Assembly (NCBI GenBank): GCA_902795275.1
Contig: CADBKQ010000001.1
Location: 124,001 to 188,000 of the forward strand
Length of the DNA stretch: 64,000 nucleotides
Direction of reading: 5' to 3'
Origin: an uncultured Eubacteriales bacterium
GTDB lineage: Bacteria > Bacillota > Clostridia > Christensenellales > Aristaeellaceae
Shown: piece by piece, positions 1 to 7,697 of the stretch
Layout: each line of letters opens with the position of its first letter
Position numbering within the stretch: position 1 is the stretch's first letter
Translations under genes and position numbers: made by a program
The notes under the pieces: model-generated
The model's input: only the letters and a program-made list of their open reading frames with translations
The model's database searches: none
Told to the model about the DNA's origin: nothing

Positions 1-357
1 GACACCTTTCTTCTGTTCCTGCTGCTGTTCGGCGGCGCGCAGATTCTGCTGGAAAGCCTGCGGTACGATCAGCACATGACCATCAAGGCGTATGTGAAAT
101 TGCAGCAGGTCATGGCCATGATGCTGCTTGGTACGGGCATCATCGTGCTGGCCCTGCGGTGCTGGCGTCAAAAGAAAGCCCTGGCCATTGCTTCCCTGAT
201 CGCCATTCCGGTCTGCGTGAGCGCGGGCGTGGGCATCGAGTTCATGATCGACCGCACGGCAGTGAGCCATTACTTGCTGTATGCCGCGTTCCTGGCAGTG
301 GTGGGCGTGCTGGTATTCCTGGGGCTGAAACTGCGGAAGGAGGCGGCAAAGGGTTGA
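1..357 (+). CDS. C-terminal part of a membrane protein, Lgt-like (partial)
   Basis: The reading frame is open from the first base of the window, so the gene begins upstream. The visible 118 residues hold about three hydrophobic segments and end in a charged tail (LKLRKEAAKG). The stretch GGAQILLESLRYDQH followed by a VKLQQV helix resembles the last part of prolipoprotein diacylglyceryl transferases, where an E-x-LR-x-D motif precedes the final helices. Lgt moves a diacylglyceryl group to lipoprotein cysteines in the membrane. The diagnostic HGG region would lie upstream, so the name is tentative. Its stop overlaps the start of the next gene. Confidence 0.5.
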   Translation, partial: DTFLLFLLLFGGAQILLESLRYDQHMTIKAYVKLQQVMAMMLLGTGIIVLALRCWRQKKALAIASLIAIPVCVSAGVGIEFMIDRTAVSHYLLYAAFLAVVGVLVFLGLKLRKEAAKG

Positions 358-572
358 ATAAGAAAGACATCGAGCGCATCAACGAGCTGGCTCGAAAGAA
401 AAAGACCGTGGGCCTGACCCTTTCCGAGCTGGAGGAGCAGCAGCGCCTGCGCCGCCAGTATATCGACGAATTCAAGGAAAACCTGAAAGCCACCCTCGAT
501 CAGGTGTATATCGAGCGGGAGGACGGCACCTACGAAAAGCTGAAAAAGAAACCGGCGCCGGAGAATGAATAA
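354..572 (+). CDS. DUF896 family small protein (YnzC-like)
   Basis: A 72-residue protein starting at a TTG that overlaps the upstream stop (TTGA), with GGAGG about 10 bases before it. The N-terminus reads KKDIERINELARK, then GLTLSELEEQQRLRRQYI, which is the hallmark of the DUF896/YnzC family: a short two-helix hairpin of about 75 residues common in Firmicutes. B. subtilis YnzC lies in an SOS-induced operon, but its molecular role is not established. The overlap implies translational coupling to the Lgt-like gene. The C-terminus is basic (KLKKKPAPENE). Confidence 0.85.
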   Translation: MNKKDIERINELARKKKTVGLTLSELEEQQRLRRQYIDEFKENLKATLDQVYIEREDGTYEKLKKKPAPENE

Positions 573-587
573 AGCAGGATCGTACAG

Positions 588-613
588 TACCCGGATAGCC
601 TCCGGGTATTTTT
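588..613 (+). terminator. Rho-independent terminator after DUF896 gene
   Basis: An 8-bp stem (TACCCGGA with TCCGGGTA) around a 5-base loop is followed by five T residues. It separates the DUF896 gene from the regulator promoter region. Confidence 0.85.
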
Positions 614-617
614 CGTT

Positions 618-633
618 CTGTACTTTCGTACAG
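618..633. promoter_or_regulatory. Inverted repeat, possible operator of the LuxR-type gene
   Basis: CTGTAC and GTACAG form a perfect dyad separated by TTTC. It abuts a weak -35 (TATCAG, 634-639) that sits 17 bases from TATAGT (657-662). A second TCGTACAGTA occurs at 580-589 within the upstream terminator. The position suggests autoregulation or another repressor; the binding protein is unknown. Confidence 0.4.
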
Positions 634-662
634 TATCAGTTCCCGGATGCTTATGGTATAGT
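634..662 (+). promoter_or_regulatory. Possible promoter of LuxR regulator-clostripain operon
   Basis: TATAGT at 657-662 with the weak -35 TATCAG at 634-639 and a 17-base spacer. The weak -35 would fit a promoter that needs an activator. Confidence 0.45.
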
Positions 663-695
663 GAAGAAGCATACATTCTGCAAGGAGAAAACGAA

Positions 696-3071
696 ATGGC
701 ACAGCCGCCCATCATACGAAGAACGGAAAAACTGCGGGAAGTGATGGCGCTTCTGAAAGACCGAAGGATCGTGTATCTTTCCGCATTCTTCTACAGCGGT
801 AAAACGGTATTGCTGGATCAGCTCTGCGATGCCTGGGAGGGGAGCGTTCTTCGCTTCAATTCCGCGGGCGGCGATTGGGAGGCTTTTCGGAACCGCGTAT
901 CAGAGGAGAAGGAAGCCCTGATCGTGATCGACAGCATAGACAGCCCTTCCGCCGCCATGGAAGCGGAGCTGGCGGGGCTGCTGGCGGGACTGTCTGGAAA
1001 GCAGTACGCCATCCTGGCAGGCCGGGGGCAGATGCCGTCGGTGCTGCACAGCCTGTATTCTGCCGGTGTCGTTGCCAAGCTGGACAAAGCGTTTATGATG
1101 TTTGACGAGGAGGAGATCATTCAGCTCTTCCTGGAGTACGGCATCGAGCTTTTGCCTTCGGATGTTCACCTGATTCTTGAATCGCTTTGGGGATGGGCGT
1201 TCGGGCTGCACATTCTGGCCCAGCAGTGGCTGAAGCATGGCGAGGCTCCCTTGCGCGCCCTGATCGACGAAACAAGGGCGGACATCAAACGCATTCTGCT
1301 GTCGGATGTGGTTCTGGCTTTCCCCGAGCAGGAACGGCAGCTGATGTACAACCTGTCTCCCTTTGAGAGCTTCTCCGAGGAGATGGCGCGGATTGTGACC
1401 GGAAGGAACGACGCGCCGCGCATGATGGAAGCGATTGCCCGGAAATCCTATATGATGATGCGCAGCGGTGAAAATGAATACGCTTTTCTTCCCATCGTCC
1501 GTCAGGCGCTTTTTGCCGAGATGCGCAACCTGTACTCCCAGGACTACATCAACGGCCAATATAAGCGCGCCGCGCTGTACTATGAACTGCAAAACCAGGT
1601 TCCCAAGGCGATTTCGTATTACAAGCAGCTCGGCGACGTGGAAAAGATCCGGGAACTGCTGATCCGGGACACCTTCAACCGGCCCGCGGACGGCGATTAC
1701 GTGGATCTTCGGGAAGGCTACGCATTGCTGGGAGAAGAAACGATTCTCGCTTACCCCGAGCTGATGAAGGGAAAATGCGAGATCGAGTGCCTCCAGGGGC
1801 ATGCCGAGGAAAGCGACAGGTGGTACGCGGCGCTCGAACAGTTTATCCGCCGGACGCCCGCCCGGGACGCCCGCCGCCAGACAGCGGAAGAAGCCAAGGC
1901 TTATCTGGATATCTGCCTTTCCCAGCGCGGCACCCGCAACACCCTGAAAAGGCTGCTTGCGGTGGCCAAGACGCCGGCCTTGAGACAGTCGTCCGCCTGG
2001 CGCAACGGCTTCAACGTGTCGGGAAACAGCGTCAGCCTGATGAACGGCGGGCTGGATTTCTGCCGCTGGGCGCCGCATGGGTGGAGCATCTACCGCCTGT
2101 TTAAAATCCCCATCGAGCTGGCGCTGGGACGCGGCGGCAGCGGGGTGGCGGATATCGCCATTGCCGAAAGGGAATTGGAAGCCCGCCTCGACGGAGATTA
2201 CTCCGTCGCGACCATGAAGGTGCGGGAGGGAGTGCAGCGCATCGTCGATAACCCGGAAATGCACTACGCCGCCATCGGGATTCAAAGCCGCATCGAAGCG
2301 GCGCAGGGCAACGTGAACGAAGCGATCCGGAGGATCGAAAACGCGGCGGCCTCCCTGCCCGAGCATTCTCCGAAAAGGCTTGCCCAAAACCTGGAAGTAA
2401 CAAGGCTGCATTTTATGCTTCTCCGCGGGGATGTGGCCGAGGCGCGGAATTGGCTGGAAACGAGAGCGCCGGATGAAACGAGCGATTTCATCATCATGGA
2501 CAGATACCGGTATCTGCTGAAGCTGCGTATGTATATCATCCTGGCCCACCGCGCGAAAGCGCCGTTCCTCGCCGCGCTGCTTCGGCAGTATTTCACCAGC
2601 TACGACCGGCCCTACATGCTGATTCAGCTGAACCTGCTGGAGGCCGTGTATCATTACCGCGGCGGGAGCGATGCGTGGCGGGACAGGATGCGGGAGGCCC
2701 TGACGCTGGCCAGGCGGTATGGCCTGGCGCGCGTCATTGCGGACGAGGGCATCGGCGTCATCGATATGCTGAATGAAATGGAACTGCCGGACGGGCCGTG
2801 GGAACAGGGCGTTCTGGCGCTGACCCGCCGCCAGGCGGCGATTTATCCCAACTTTATGAAGCAGGCAGCCAACAAGCCCATCTTTACCGACCGGGAATAC
2901 CAGGTGTATTCTTTGTTGATCGCGGGATACAAGAATGCGAAAATCGCTTCGATCCTGAATATCTCAGAACGCACCGTCAAATATTTCTGCGGGTTGATCT
3001 ATCAAAAGCTCGGCGTTTCGACAAGGGCCGAAGCGCTGAACAGAGCGGCGGAATTGGGGGATATAAAATGA
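696..3071 (+). CDS. LuxR family transcriptional regulator, large MalT/STAND-like type
   Basis: The 791-residue protein has a nucleotide-binding-like N-terminus, a long alpha-helical middle of TPR type, and a LuxR helix-turn-helix at about residues 729-791 (FTDREYQVYSLL...NISERTVKYF...KLG). This is the architecture of MalT-like regulators, which bind DNA after sensing a ligand or partner protein. The P-loop is degenerate: residues around 30-37 read AFFYSGKT, keeping GKT but lacking the first glycine. A Walker B-like LIVIDS follows near residue 75. The start is preceded by AAGGAG. Its stop overlaps the start of the clostripain gene (ATGA), so the two are translationally coupled and the protease is a likely part of its output. 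The inducer is unknown. Confidence 0.85.
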   Translation: MAQPPIIRRTEKLREVMALLKDRRIVYLSAFFYSGKTVLLDQLCDAWEGSVLRFNSAGGDWEAFRNRVSEEKEALIVIDSIDSPSAAMEAELAGLLAGLSGKQYAILAGRGQMPSVLHSLYSAGVVAKLDKAFMMFDEEEIIQLFLEYGIELLPSDVHLILESLWGWAFGLHILAQQWLKHGEAPLRALIDETRADIKRILLSDVVLAFPEQERQLMYNLSPFESFSEEMARIVTGRNDAPRMMEAIARKSYMMMRSGENEYAFLPIVRQALFAEMRNLYSQDYINGQYKRAALYYELQNQVPKAISYYKQLGDVEKIRELLIRDTFNRPADGDYVDLREGYALLGEETILAYPELMKGKCEIECLQGHAEESDRWYAALEQFIRRTPARDARRQTAEEAKAYLDICLSQRGTRNTLKRLLAVAKTPALRQSSAWRNGFNVSGNSVSLMNGGLDFCRWAPHGWSIYRLFKIPIELALGRGGSGVADIAIAERELEARLDGDYSVATMKVREGVQRIVDNPEMHYAAIGIQSRIEAAQGNVNEAIRRIENAAASLPEHSPKRLAQNLEVTRLHFMLLRGDVAEARNWLETRAPDETSDFIIMDRYRYLLKLRMYIILAHRAKAPFLAALLRQYFTSYDRPYMLIQLNLLEAVYHYRGGSDAWRDRMREALTLARRYGLARVIADEGIGVIDMLNEMELPDGPWEQGVLALTRRQAAIYPNFMKQAANKPIFTDREYQVYSLLIAGYKNAKIASILNISERTVKYFCGLIYQKLGVSTRAEALNRAAELGDIK

Positions 3072-5041
3072 AAAAAATCGTTGTGCTGGTTCTTGCAGCC
3101 GGGTTGCTGCTGCTGTGCGCGGGCGCGTTTGCCGAAGCGGATCTGACGCTGCTTGTCTACATGTGCGGCGCGGATATTCAAAGCGACGCCTGCGAGGACA
3201 TCTATGAAATGGGCGAAGCGGAGAACAGTGAAAACATCAGCATCGTCCTCCTGGCGGGCGGCGCGTCGGAATGGGATTTTGAGGACATTAAAGGCTCCAC
3301 GCGCAATCTGATCACGATCCAGGACGGGTATTTCGATTCCATCACGGACTGGGGCTGGGCCTCCATGGGCAGCGAGGAAAGCCTGCTGGAATTCCTGGAG
3401 TATGGGCTGAAGCATTTCCCGGCCAAGCGGACGGCCGTGATTCTCTGGAACCACGGCGCCGGTTCCGAGGGGGGAATATGCTTCGACAGCACGACGGCGG
3501 ATGAGGACGGGCTCTCCCTGCTGGAAATCAACGATGCCCTTTCTGCTCTGGATAAAAAACTGGGGGGCTTCCATTTCGATCTCTTCGGATGCGACGCCTG
3601 CATGATGGCGACGTATGAAATGGCCGTCATGCTGTCGCGCTATGACATCGACTGCTTCGTTGCCAGCGAAGAGCTGGAGCCGAGCCTCGGCTGGAGCTAT
3701 ACGCCGTGGCTGAGGGCTTTCGACCGGAACCCGAAGATGTCGACGGAGCAGCTTTGCAAGCTGATCGTGGACAGCTATATGAAGGCGGGGAAGGAAGAAG
3801 ACCCGGACGATTATCTGACGCTCAGCGTGATCGACCTCAAAAAAATGGAGCCCTTGCAGAGCGCCATGGAGAATCTCGGTCTGGTTTTGCAGGACAGGCT
3901 GGAGAACGGCCATGCCGCGGAGATCCGGCGCGGACGCAGCCGGATGTACACCTTCGGCTCCTTCGTGGACGGCAGCTGGGACATGGTGGATCTGGGCGCG
4001 GTGGTGGATGCGTATGCGAAGTTTGATCCCAGCGGGGCCGCGAAAGCGCGAACCGCGCTGTCCAATGTGGTGCTCGTCAGCGAGCAGACCAGCAGCCTGG
4101 ACTCCTGCTGCGGGCTCTCCGTCCTGATTCCCCAGGACACCAAGGATGAATTTGAAACCTACATCGACGGCATGGATTTGTCCCTCTATATTCCCAACTG
4201 GTTCGGCTTTGTAAAAGCGTATACGGGACAGCTGACGGGCGGGAGTTACAGCTTCGGGCAGACGACGCCCCAGAACATCACCGGCTCCGGCTTCATTTCG
4301 CAAATCACCTCCATCTTCGGGAACCAGCCGGAGGCATGGTACTGGAACCACGAAACGGAAACCTATGACGAAGAAGCAGCGCCGACGATCATACCTTTCG
4401 CGGCAAGCGAAGGCGACTATGCTTTTTCCGCCACCCTCACGCCCGACGACCTGCGCTACCTGGACTATGTGGAAGGCATGATGATGATGGACATCAGCGA
4501 CGAGGATATGTTCGGCTACGTGGATTTGGGGCTGATGCGGAATAACGTGGTGGATTGGGAAAAAGGCAAGATCTACAGCCTGTTTGACGGAACCTGGCCG
4601 ACTTTGGGAGAGCAGCTGGTGCCGCTGTACGATCAAATCAGCAACGAGTATGGAAGACGAAGCCTGATCCCCGTGAAGCTGAACGGCGAATATACCTATC
4701 TGGTGGTGGAATTCGCGGCGGGAAGCAATGAGGGACGGGTGATCGGCGCGAACGCGGGCTATGACGAAAGCGGTCTGCCGATTCGCAATACCACCCGGCT
4801 CAAGGAAGGCGACCGCATCGTTCCCGTCTATACGATGTTTATCGAATCCGAATACGGCGAAGATCTGGAAGAAAATGAATTTGACGGAGACGAAATCATT
4901 TGGCGGAACGGCTTGACGGTCACCTATGAGGATTTGGGCAGCGATGATGATGAAGAACCGCTGGAAATGATGTTCTGCTTCGTGTTGAACGATGTGTTCG
5001 GCGGATATGACATGACAGAGATTATCTCGTTCGAGGTATAA
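3068..5041 (+). CDS. Secreted clostripain-family cysteine protease (peptidase C11)
   Basis: A 657-residue protein with a signal peptide (KK, hydrophobic core, cleavage after GAFA near residue 22). Catalytic features of the C11/caspase-like fold are visible: His129 in WNHGAG and Cys178 in DLFGCDACMM, each after a hydrophobic beta-strand. Clostripains cut after basic residues and many are self-activated; this specificity is family knowledge, not seen here. The region after about residue 400 is acidic and beta-rich, with no recognisable surface-anchor motif. It begins inside the regulator's last codons (ATGA overlap), which supports its status as a co-expressed target. Confidence 0.88.
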   Translation: MKKIVVLVLAAGLLLLCAGAFAEADLTLLVYMCGADIQSDACEDIYEMGEAENSENISIVLLAGGASEWDFEDIKGSTRNLITIQDGYFDSITDWGWASMGSEESLLEFLEYGLKHFPAKRTAVILWNHGAGSEGGICFDSTTADEDGLSLLEINDALSALDKKLGGFHFDLFGCDACMMATYEMAVMLSRYDIDCFVASEELEPSLGWSYTPWLRAFDRNPKMSTEQLCKLIVDSYMKAGKEEDPDDYLTLSVIDLKKMEPLQSAMENLGLVLQDRLENGHAAEIRRGRSRMYTFGSFVDGSWDMVDLGAVVDAYAKFDPSGAAKARTALSNVVLVSEQTSSLDSCCGLSVLIPQDTKDEFETYIDGMDLSLYIPNWFGFVKAYTGQLTGGSYSFGQTTPQNITGSGFISQITSIFGNQPEAWYWNHETETYDEEAAPTIIPFAASEGDYAFSATLTPDDLRYLDYVEGMMMMDISDEDMFGYVDLGLMRNNVVDWEKGKIYSLFDGTWPTLGEQLVPLYDQISNEYGRRSLIPVKLNGEYTYLVVEFAAGSNEGRVIGANAGYDESGLPIRNTTRLKEGDRIVPVYTMFIESEYGEDLEENEFDGDEIIWRNGLTVTYEDLGSDDDEEPLEMMFCFVLNDVFGGYDMTEIISFEV

Positions 5042-5101
5042 TTCCTCCCTTCCGCCTGAGAAGTTCGGAGATGGAAAAAGCAAACCTGTACCAAAGGACA
5101 G

Positions 5102-5130
5102 TATACATCAAGAAACAATTAGATTATAAT
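5102..5130 (+). promoter_or_regulatory. Predicted sigma-A promoter of small secreted protein gene
   Basis: TATACA and a perfect TATAAT are 17 bases apart, about 46 bases before the start codon. Confidence 0.55.
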
Positions 5131-5175
5131 ACCGCAAGCTCCGCATGGAGCAATATTGAAAGAGAGGTTCTATCC

Positions 5176-5700
5176 ATGAAGAAGATTCTGTGCGTTGTGC
5201 TGATGCTGTGCCTGCTGATGACCGCCGCCCTGGCGGAACAAGCCCCCTCCCTGAATTGGGAAGCTGTCGAGCCCATTCTTGCTGCCGGCAATGTGGCGGG
5301 CCAGTTCTATACGTTTGACGAGATCGCCGTGAAAATCTGGCTGCCCGAGGGCATGAATGCCGTTGAGCTCACCGAAGAAGACAAGGCGAACGGCTATATC
5401 GGCTATTTCATGCCGGACGATGAATCGGCAGCGGTGGCGGTTATGTACGTTGACTTGAACGGCATGTCCCTGGAAGAGTACGCCCAGTACCTGGCTTCCG
5501 AAGCCGACGTGACGGAGATTGAAATGGCTACCGTGAATGGCTTCCCCTGCGTGACCTATAAGCTTCCCGCGCAGGACAGCGTAAGCATCACCTTCACCAC
5601 CGAAGCGGGTTACGCGCTGGAAGTCACCTGCACTCCCGCCTCTGTGGAAAATGCCGAGCTGGTTTGGGGCGCTGTCGTCGCTTCCATTCAGGCTGTGTAA
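5176..5700 (+). CDS. Small secreted protein of unknown function
   Basis: 174 residues. The chosen ATG follows GAGAGG and opens a clear signal peptide (MKKIL, then hydrophobic residues, ending AALA-E near residue 20). An in-frame ATG at 5071 would place 35 hydrophilic residues before it and lacks a good ribosome site. The mature part is acidic, about 150 residues, without cysteines or a lipobox; it looks like a compact alpha/beta domain. No family is recognised. It has its own promoter and terminator and follows the clostripain gene, so a link to that protease is only positional. Confidence 0.7.
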   Translation: MKKILCVVLMLCLLMTAALAEQAPSLNWEAVEPILAAGNVAGQFYTFDEIAVKIWLPEGMNAVELTEEDKANGYIGYFMPDDESAAVAVMYVDLNGMSLEEYAQYLASEADVTEIEMATVNGFPCVTYKLPAQDSVSITFTTEAGYALEVTCTPASVENAELVWGAVVASIQAV

Positions 5701-5730
5701 TCATCCGGAACAGAAAGAATAACTGTCCCA

Positions 5731-5766
5731 ACAGGCGGCGCCGATGAGGCTGCCGCCTGTTTTTGC
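5731..5766 (+). terminator. Rho-independent terminator
   Basis: ACAGGCGGC pairs with GCCGCCTGT around a 12-base loop, followed by TTTTT. It ends the small secreted protein transcript. Confidence 0.85.
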
Positions 5767-5867
5767 GTTTGACGGATGGCTCTCGAACCATGATTCCCTG
5801 GCAAAACGCTCCGGTTGGGCCGCATTGTTTTTTGGCTGTATTTGAGTGAAAATGGAAGAAAAAGGGA

Positions 5868-5896
5868 TTGACAATTCTTTATCGCTCTGCTATGAT
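5868..5896 (+). promoter_or_regulatory. Strong sigma-A promoter of T-box leader
   Basis: Perfect TTGACA (5868-5873) and TATGAT (5891-5896) with a 17-base spacer. Transcription would start near 5903, just before the T-box stem I. Confidence 0.85.
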
Positions 5897-5902
5897 AAAG
5901 CC

Positions 5903-6188
5903 ACACCGAGGAGAAAGAGAAGTAGTCTTCGGGCCCATGGCCAAGAGAGTCCCGGAATGGTGGAACCGGGGCGCATGGACGAAGATGAATGGACTTTCGA
6001 GGGCGAACCGAACAGGCGCTAAACAGCGCGTCAGTAGGGGAGACGGAGTTCCCTCCGTTATCAAAGGAGGCCGTATGATGGTACGGCGTCGAGCGGGCGG
6101 GAAACCGCCAAGCCGGGTGGCACCGCAGGAATGAAATAGATTTCATCCCTGTCCCAGCAGAAAACAACTGGGGCAGGGATTTTTGTTT
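5903..6188 (+). promoter_or_regulatory. T-box riboswitch, tryptophan specifier
   Basis: The leader ends in the T-box antiterminator motif GGGTGGCACCGCAGG (near 6114-6128), which pairs with the uncharged tRNA acceptor end. An intrinsic terminator follows (6145-6185: ATCCCTGTCCCAG pairs with CTGGGGCAGGGAT, then T-rich). Stem I carries the GGTGGAA element (5959-5965) and, on its 3' side, GAA-TGG-A with the Trp codon TGG at 5990-5992 in the expected specifier position. Uncharged tRNA-Trp should allow readthrough into the tryptophan synthase gene at 6232. The exact 5' limit is inferred from the promoter. Confidence 0.9.
6145..6188 (+). terminator. T-box conditional terminator
   Basis: A 13-bp GC-rich stem (ATCCCTGTCCCAG with CTGGGGCAGGGAT) is followed by TTTTTG. 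Its 5' arm region competes with the antiterminator formed by the T-box sequence. Confidence 0.85.
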
Positions 6189-6231
6189 ACAAAAAAGCGC
6201 TCTGCCCGTCAAAAAGAAAGGAGCGAGACCC

Positions 6232-7608
6232 ATGAAGGACACCAAAGCCATCCCCTACAAAATTTATCTGGAAGAAAAGGAACTGCCCACCACCTGGTAC
6301 AACGTCCGGGCGGACATGAAGAACAAGCCCGCTCCCCTGCTGAACCCCGGCACCCTGCAGCCCATGAAGGCGGAAGAGCTGGCGGGCGTGTTCTGCGACG
6401 AGCTGGTGAAGCAGGAATTGGACAACGACACCCGCTATTATCCCATTCCCCAGGAGATCGTGGATTTCTATAAGATGTACCGCCCCTCTCCGCTGGTGCG
6501 GGCCTATTGCCTGGAAAAGAAGCTGGGCACTCCGGCTAAGATCTACTACAAGTTTGAAGGCAACAACACCTCCGGCAGCCACAAGCTGAACTCCGCCATC
6601 GCCCAGGCGTATTACGCCAAGCAGCAGGGCCTCAAGGGCGTTACCACCGAGACCGGCGCGGGCCAGTGGGGCACGGCGCTTTCCATGGCCTGTTCCTACT
6701 TCGGTCTGGACTGCAAGGTGTATATGGTCAAGGTCAGCTACGAGCAGAAGCCCTTCCGCCGGGAGGTCATGCGCACCTACGGCGCGTCCGTGGTGCCCTC
6801 TCCCTCCAACACCACCAACGTGGGCCGCGCCATCCTGGAGCAGTTCCCCGGCACCACCGGCTCCCTGGGCTGCGCAATCTCCGAAGCCGTGGAAGTGGCG
6901 GTCAGCAATCCCGGCTACCGCTACGTGCTGGGCAGCGTGCTGAACCAGGTGCTGCTGCATCAGAGCGTGATCGGCGTGGAAACCAAAATTGCGATGGATA
7001 AATACGGCATCGTGCCGGACATCATCATCGGCTGCGCGGGCGGCGGCAGCAACCTGGGCGGCCTGATCGCCCCCTTCATGGGCGAAAAGCTGCGGGGCGA
7101 AAAGGACTACCGCTTCATCGCCGTGGAGCCCGCTTCCTGCCCCAGCTTCACCCGCGGCAAGTTCGCCTATGACTTCTGCGACACCGGCAAGGTGTGCCCC
7201 ATGGCGAAGATGTACACCCTGGGCAGCGGCTTCATCCCCGCGCCCAACCACGCGGGCGGCCTGCGCTACCACGGCATGAGCAGCATCCTGAGCCAGCTGT
7301 ATCATGACGGCTACATGGAAGCCCGCTCCGTGGAGCAGACCAGCGTGTTCAAGGCGGCGGAGGAATTCGCCCGGGTCGAAGGCATCCTGCCCGCTCCCGA
7401 AAGCGCCCACGCCATCCGCGCCGCGATTGACGAAGCTCTCAAGTGCAAGGAGACCGGCGAGGAAAAGACTATCCTCTTCGGTCTGACCGGCACCGGCTAC
7501 TTCGACATGGTGGCTTACGAAAAGTTCCACGACGGCCTGATGAGCGACTACATCCCCTCCGACGAGGAACTGCAAAAGGGCTTCGACGGCCTGCCGAAGG
7601 TGGATTGA
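6232..7608 (+). CDS. trpB: TrpB2-type tryptophan synthase beta chain (PLP enzyme)
   Basis: 458 residues, the longer TrpB2 form (typical TrpB1 is near 400). It would join indole and serine to make tryptophan, using pyridoxal phosphate. Visible motifs are NNTSGSHKLN with the PLP Schiff-base Lys118, ETGAGQWG, and the phosphate-binding GCAGGGSN. The ribosome site AAAGGAG lies 10 bases upstream. No trpA or other trp gene is adjacent, so the enzyme probably scavenges indole or works with a distant TrpA. Regulation by the Trp-specific T-box directly upstream independently supports the substrate family. A terminator follows, so it is a single-gene transcript. Confidence 0.93.
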   Translation: MKDTKAIPYKIYLEEKELPTTWYNVRADMKNKPAPLLNPGTLQPMKAEELAGVFCDELVKQELDNDTRYYPIPQEIVDFYKMYRPSPLVRAYCLEKKLGTPAKIYYKFEGNNTSGSHKLNSAIAQAYYAKQQGLKGVTTETGAGQWGTALSMACSYFGLDCKVYMVKVSYEQKPFRREVMRTYGASVVPSPSNTTNVGRAILEQFPGTTGSLGCAISEAVEVAVSNPGYRYVLGSVLNQVLLHQSVIGVETKIAMDKYGIVPDIIIGCAGGGSNLGGLIAPFMGEKLRGEKDYRFIAVEPASCPSFTRGKFAYDFCDTGKVCPMAKMYTLGSGFIPAPNHAGGLRYHGMSSILSQLYHDGYMEARSVEQTSVFKAAEEFARVEGILPAPESAHAIRAAIDEALKCKETGEEKTILFGLTGTGYFDMVAYEKFHDGLMSDYIPSDEELQKGFDGLPKVD

Positions 7609-7623
7609 TCAAGAAATGAAAAG

Positions 7624-7656
7624 CAGAGCCGGCGCGGATGTGCCGGCTCTGTTTTC
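7624..7656 (+). terminator. Rho-independent terminator of trpB
   Basis: CAGAGCCGGC pairs with GCCGGCTCTG around an 8-base loop and is followed by TTTT. Confidence 0.85.
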
Positions 7657-7697
7657 TTGCGGAGAAACGCAAGAAGGGGGCAGAAGCAAAGCAGTAT

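Noticed and set aside
900-2654. 584-codon minus-strand frame over the LuxR regulator
   Set aside because: Antisense shadow; the plus frame has the P-loop-like and HTH motifs.
3002-5083. 693-codon minus-strand frame over the clostripain gene
   Set aside because: Histidine/arginine-rich shadow composition, no recognisable domain, opposite a clear protease.
5688-6251. 187-codon minus-strand frame across the T-box leader
   Set aside because: It lies over a well-formed RNA leader and terminators and has no domain.
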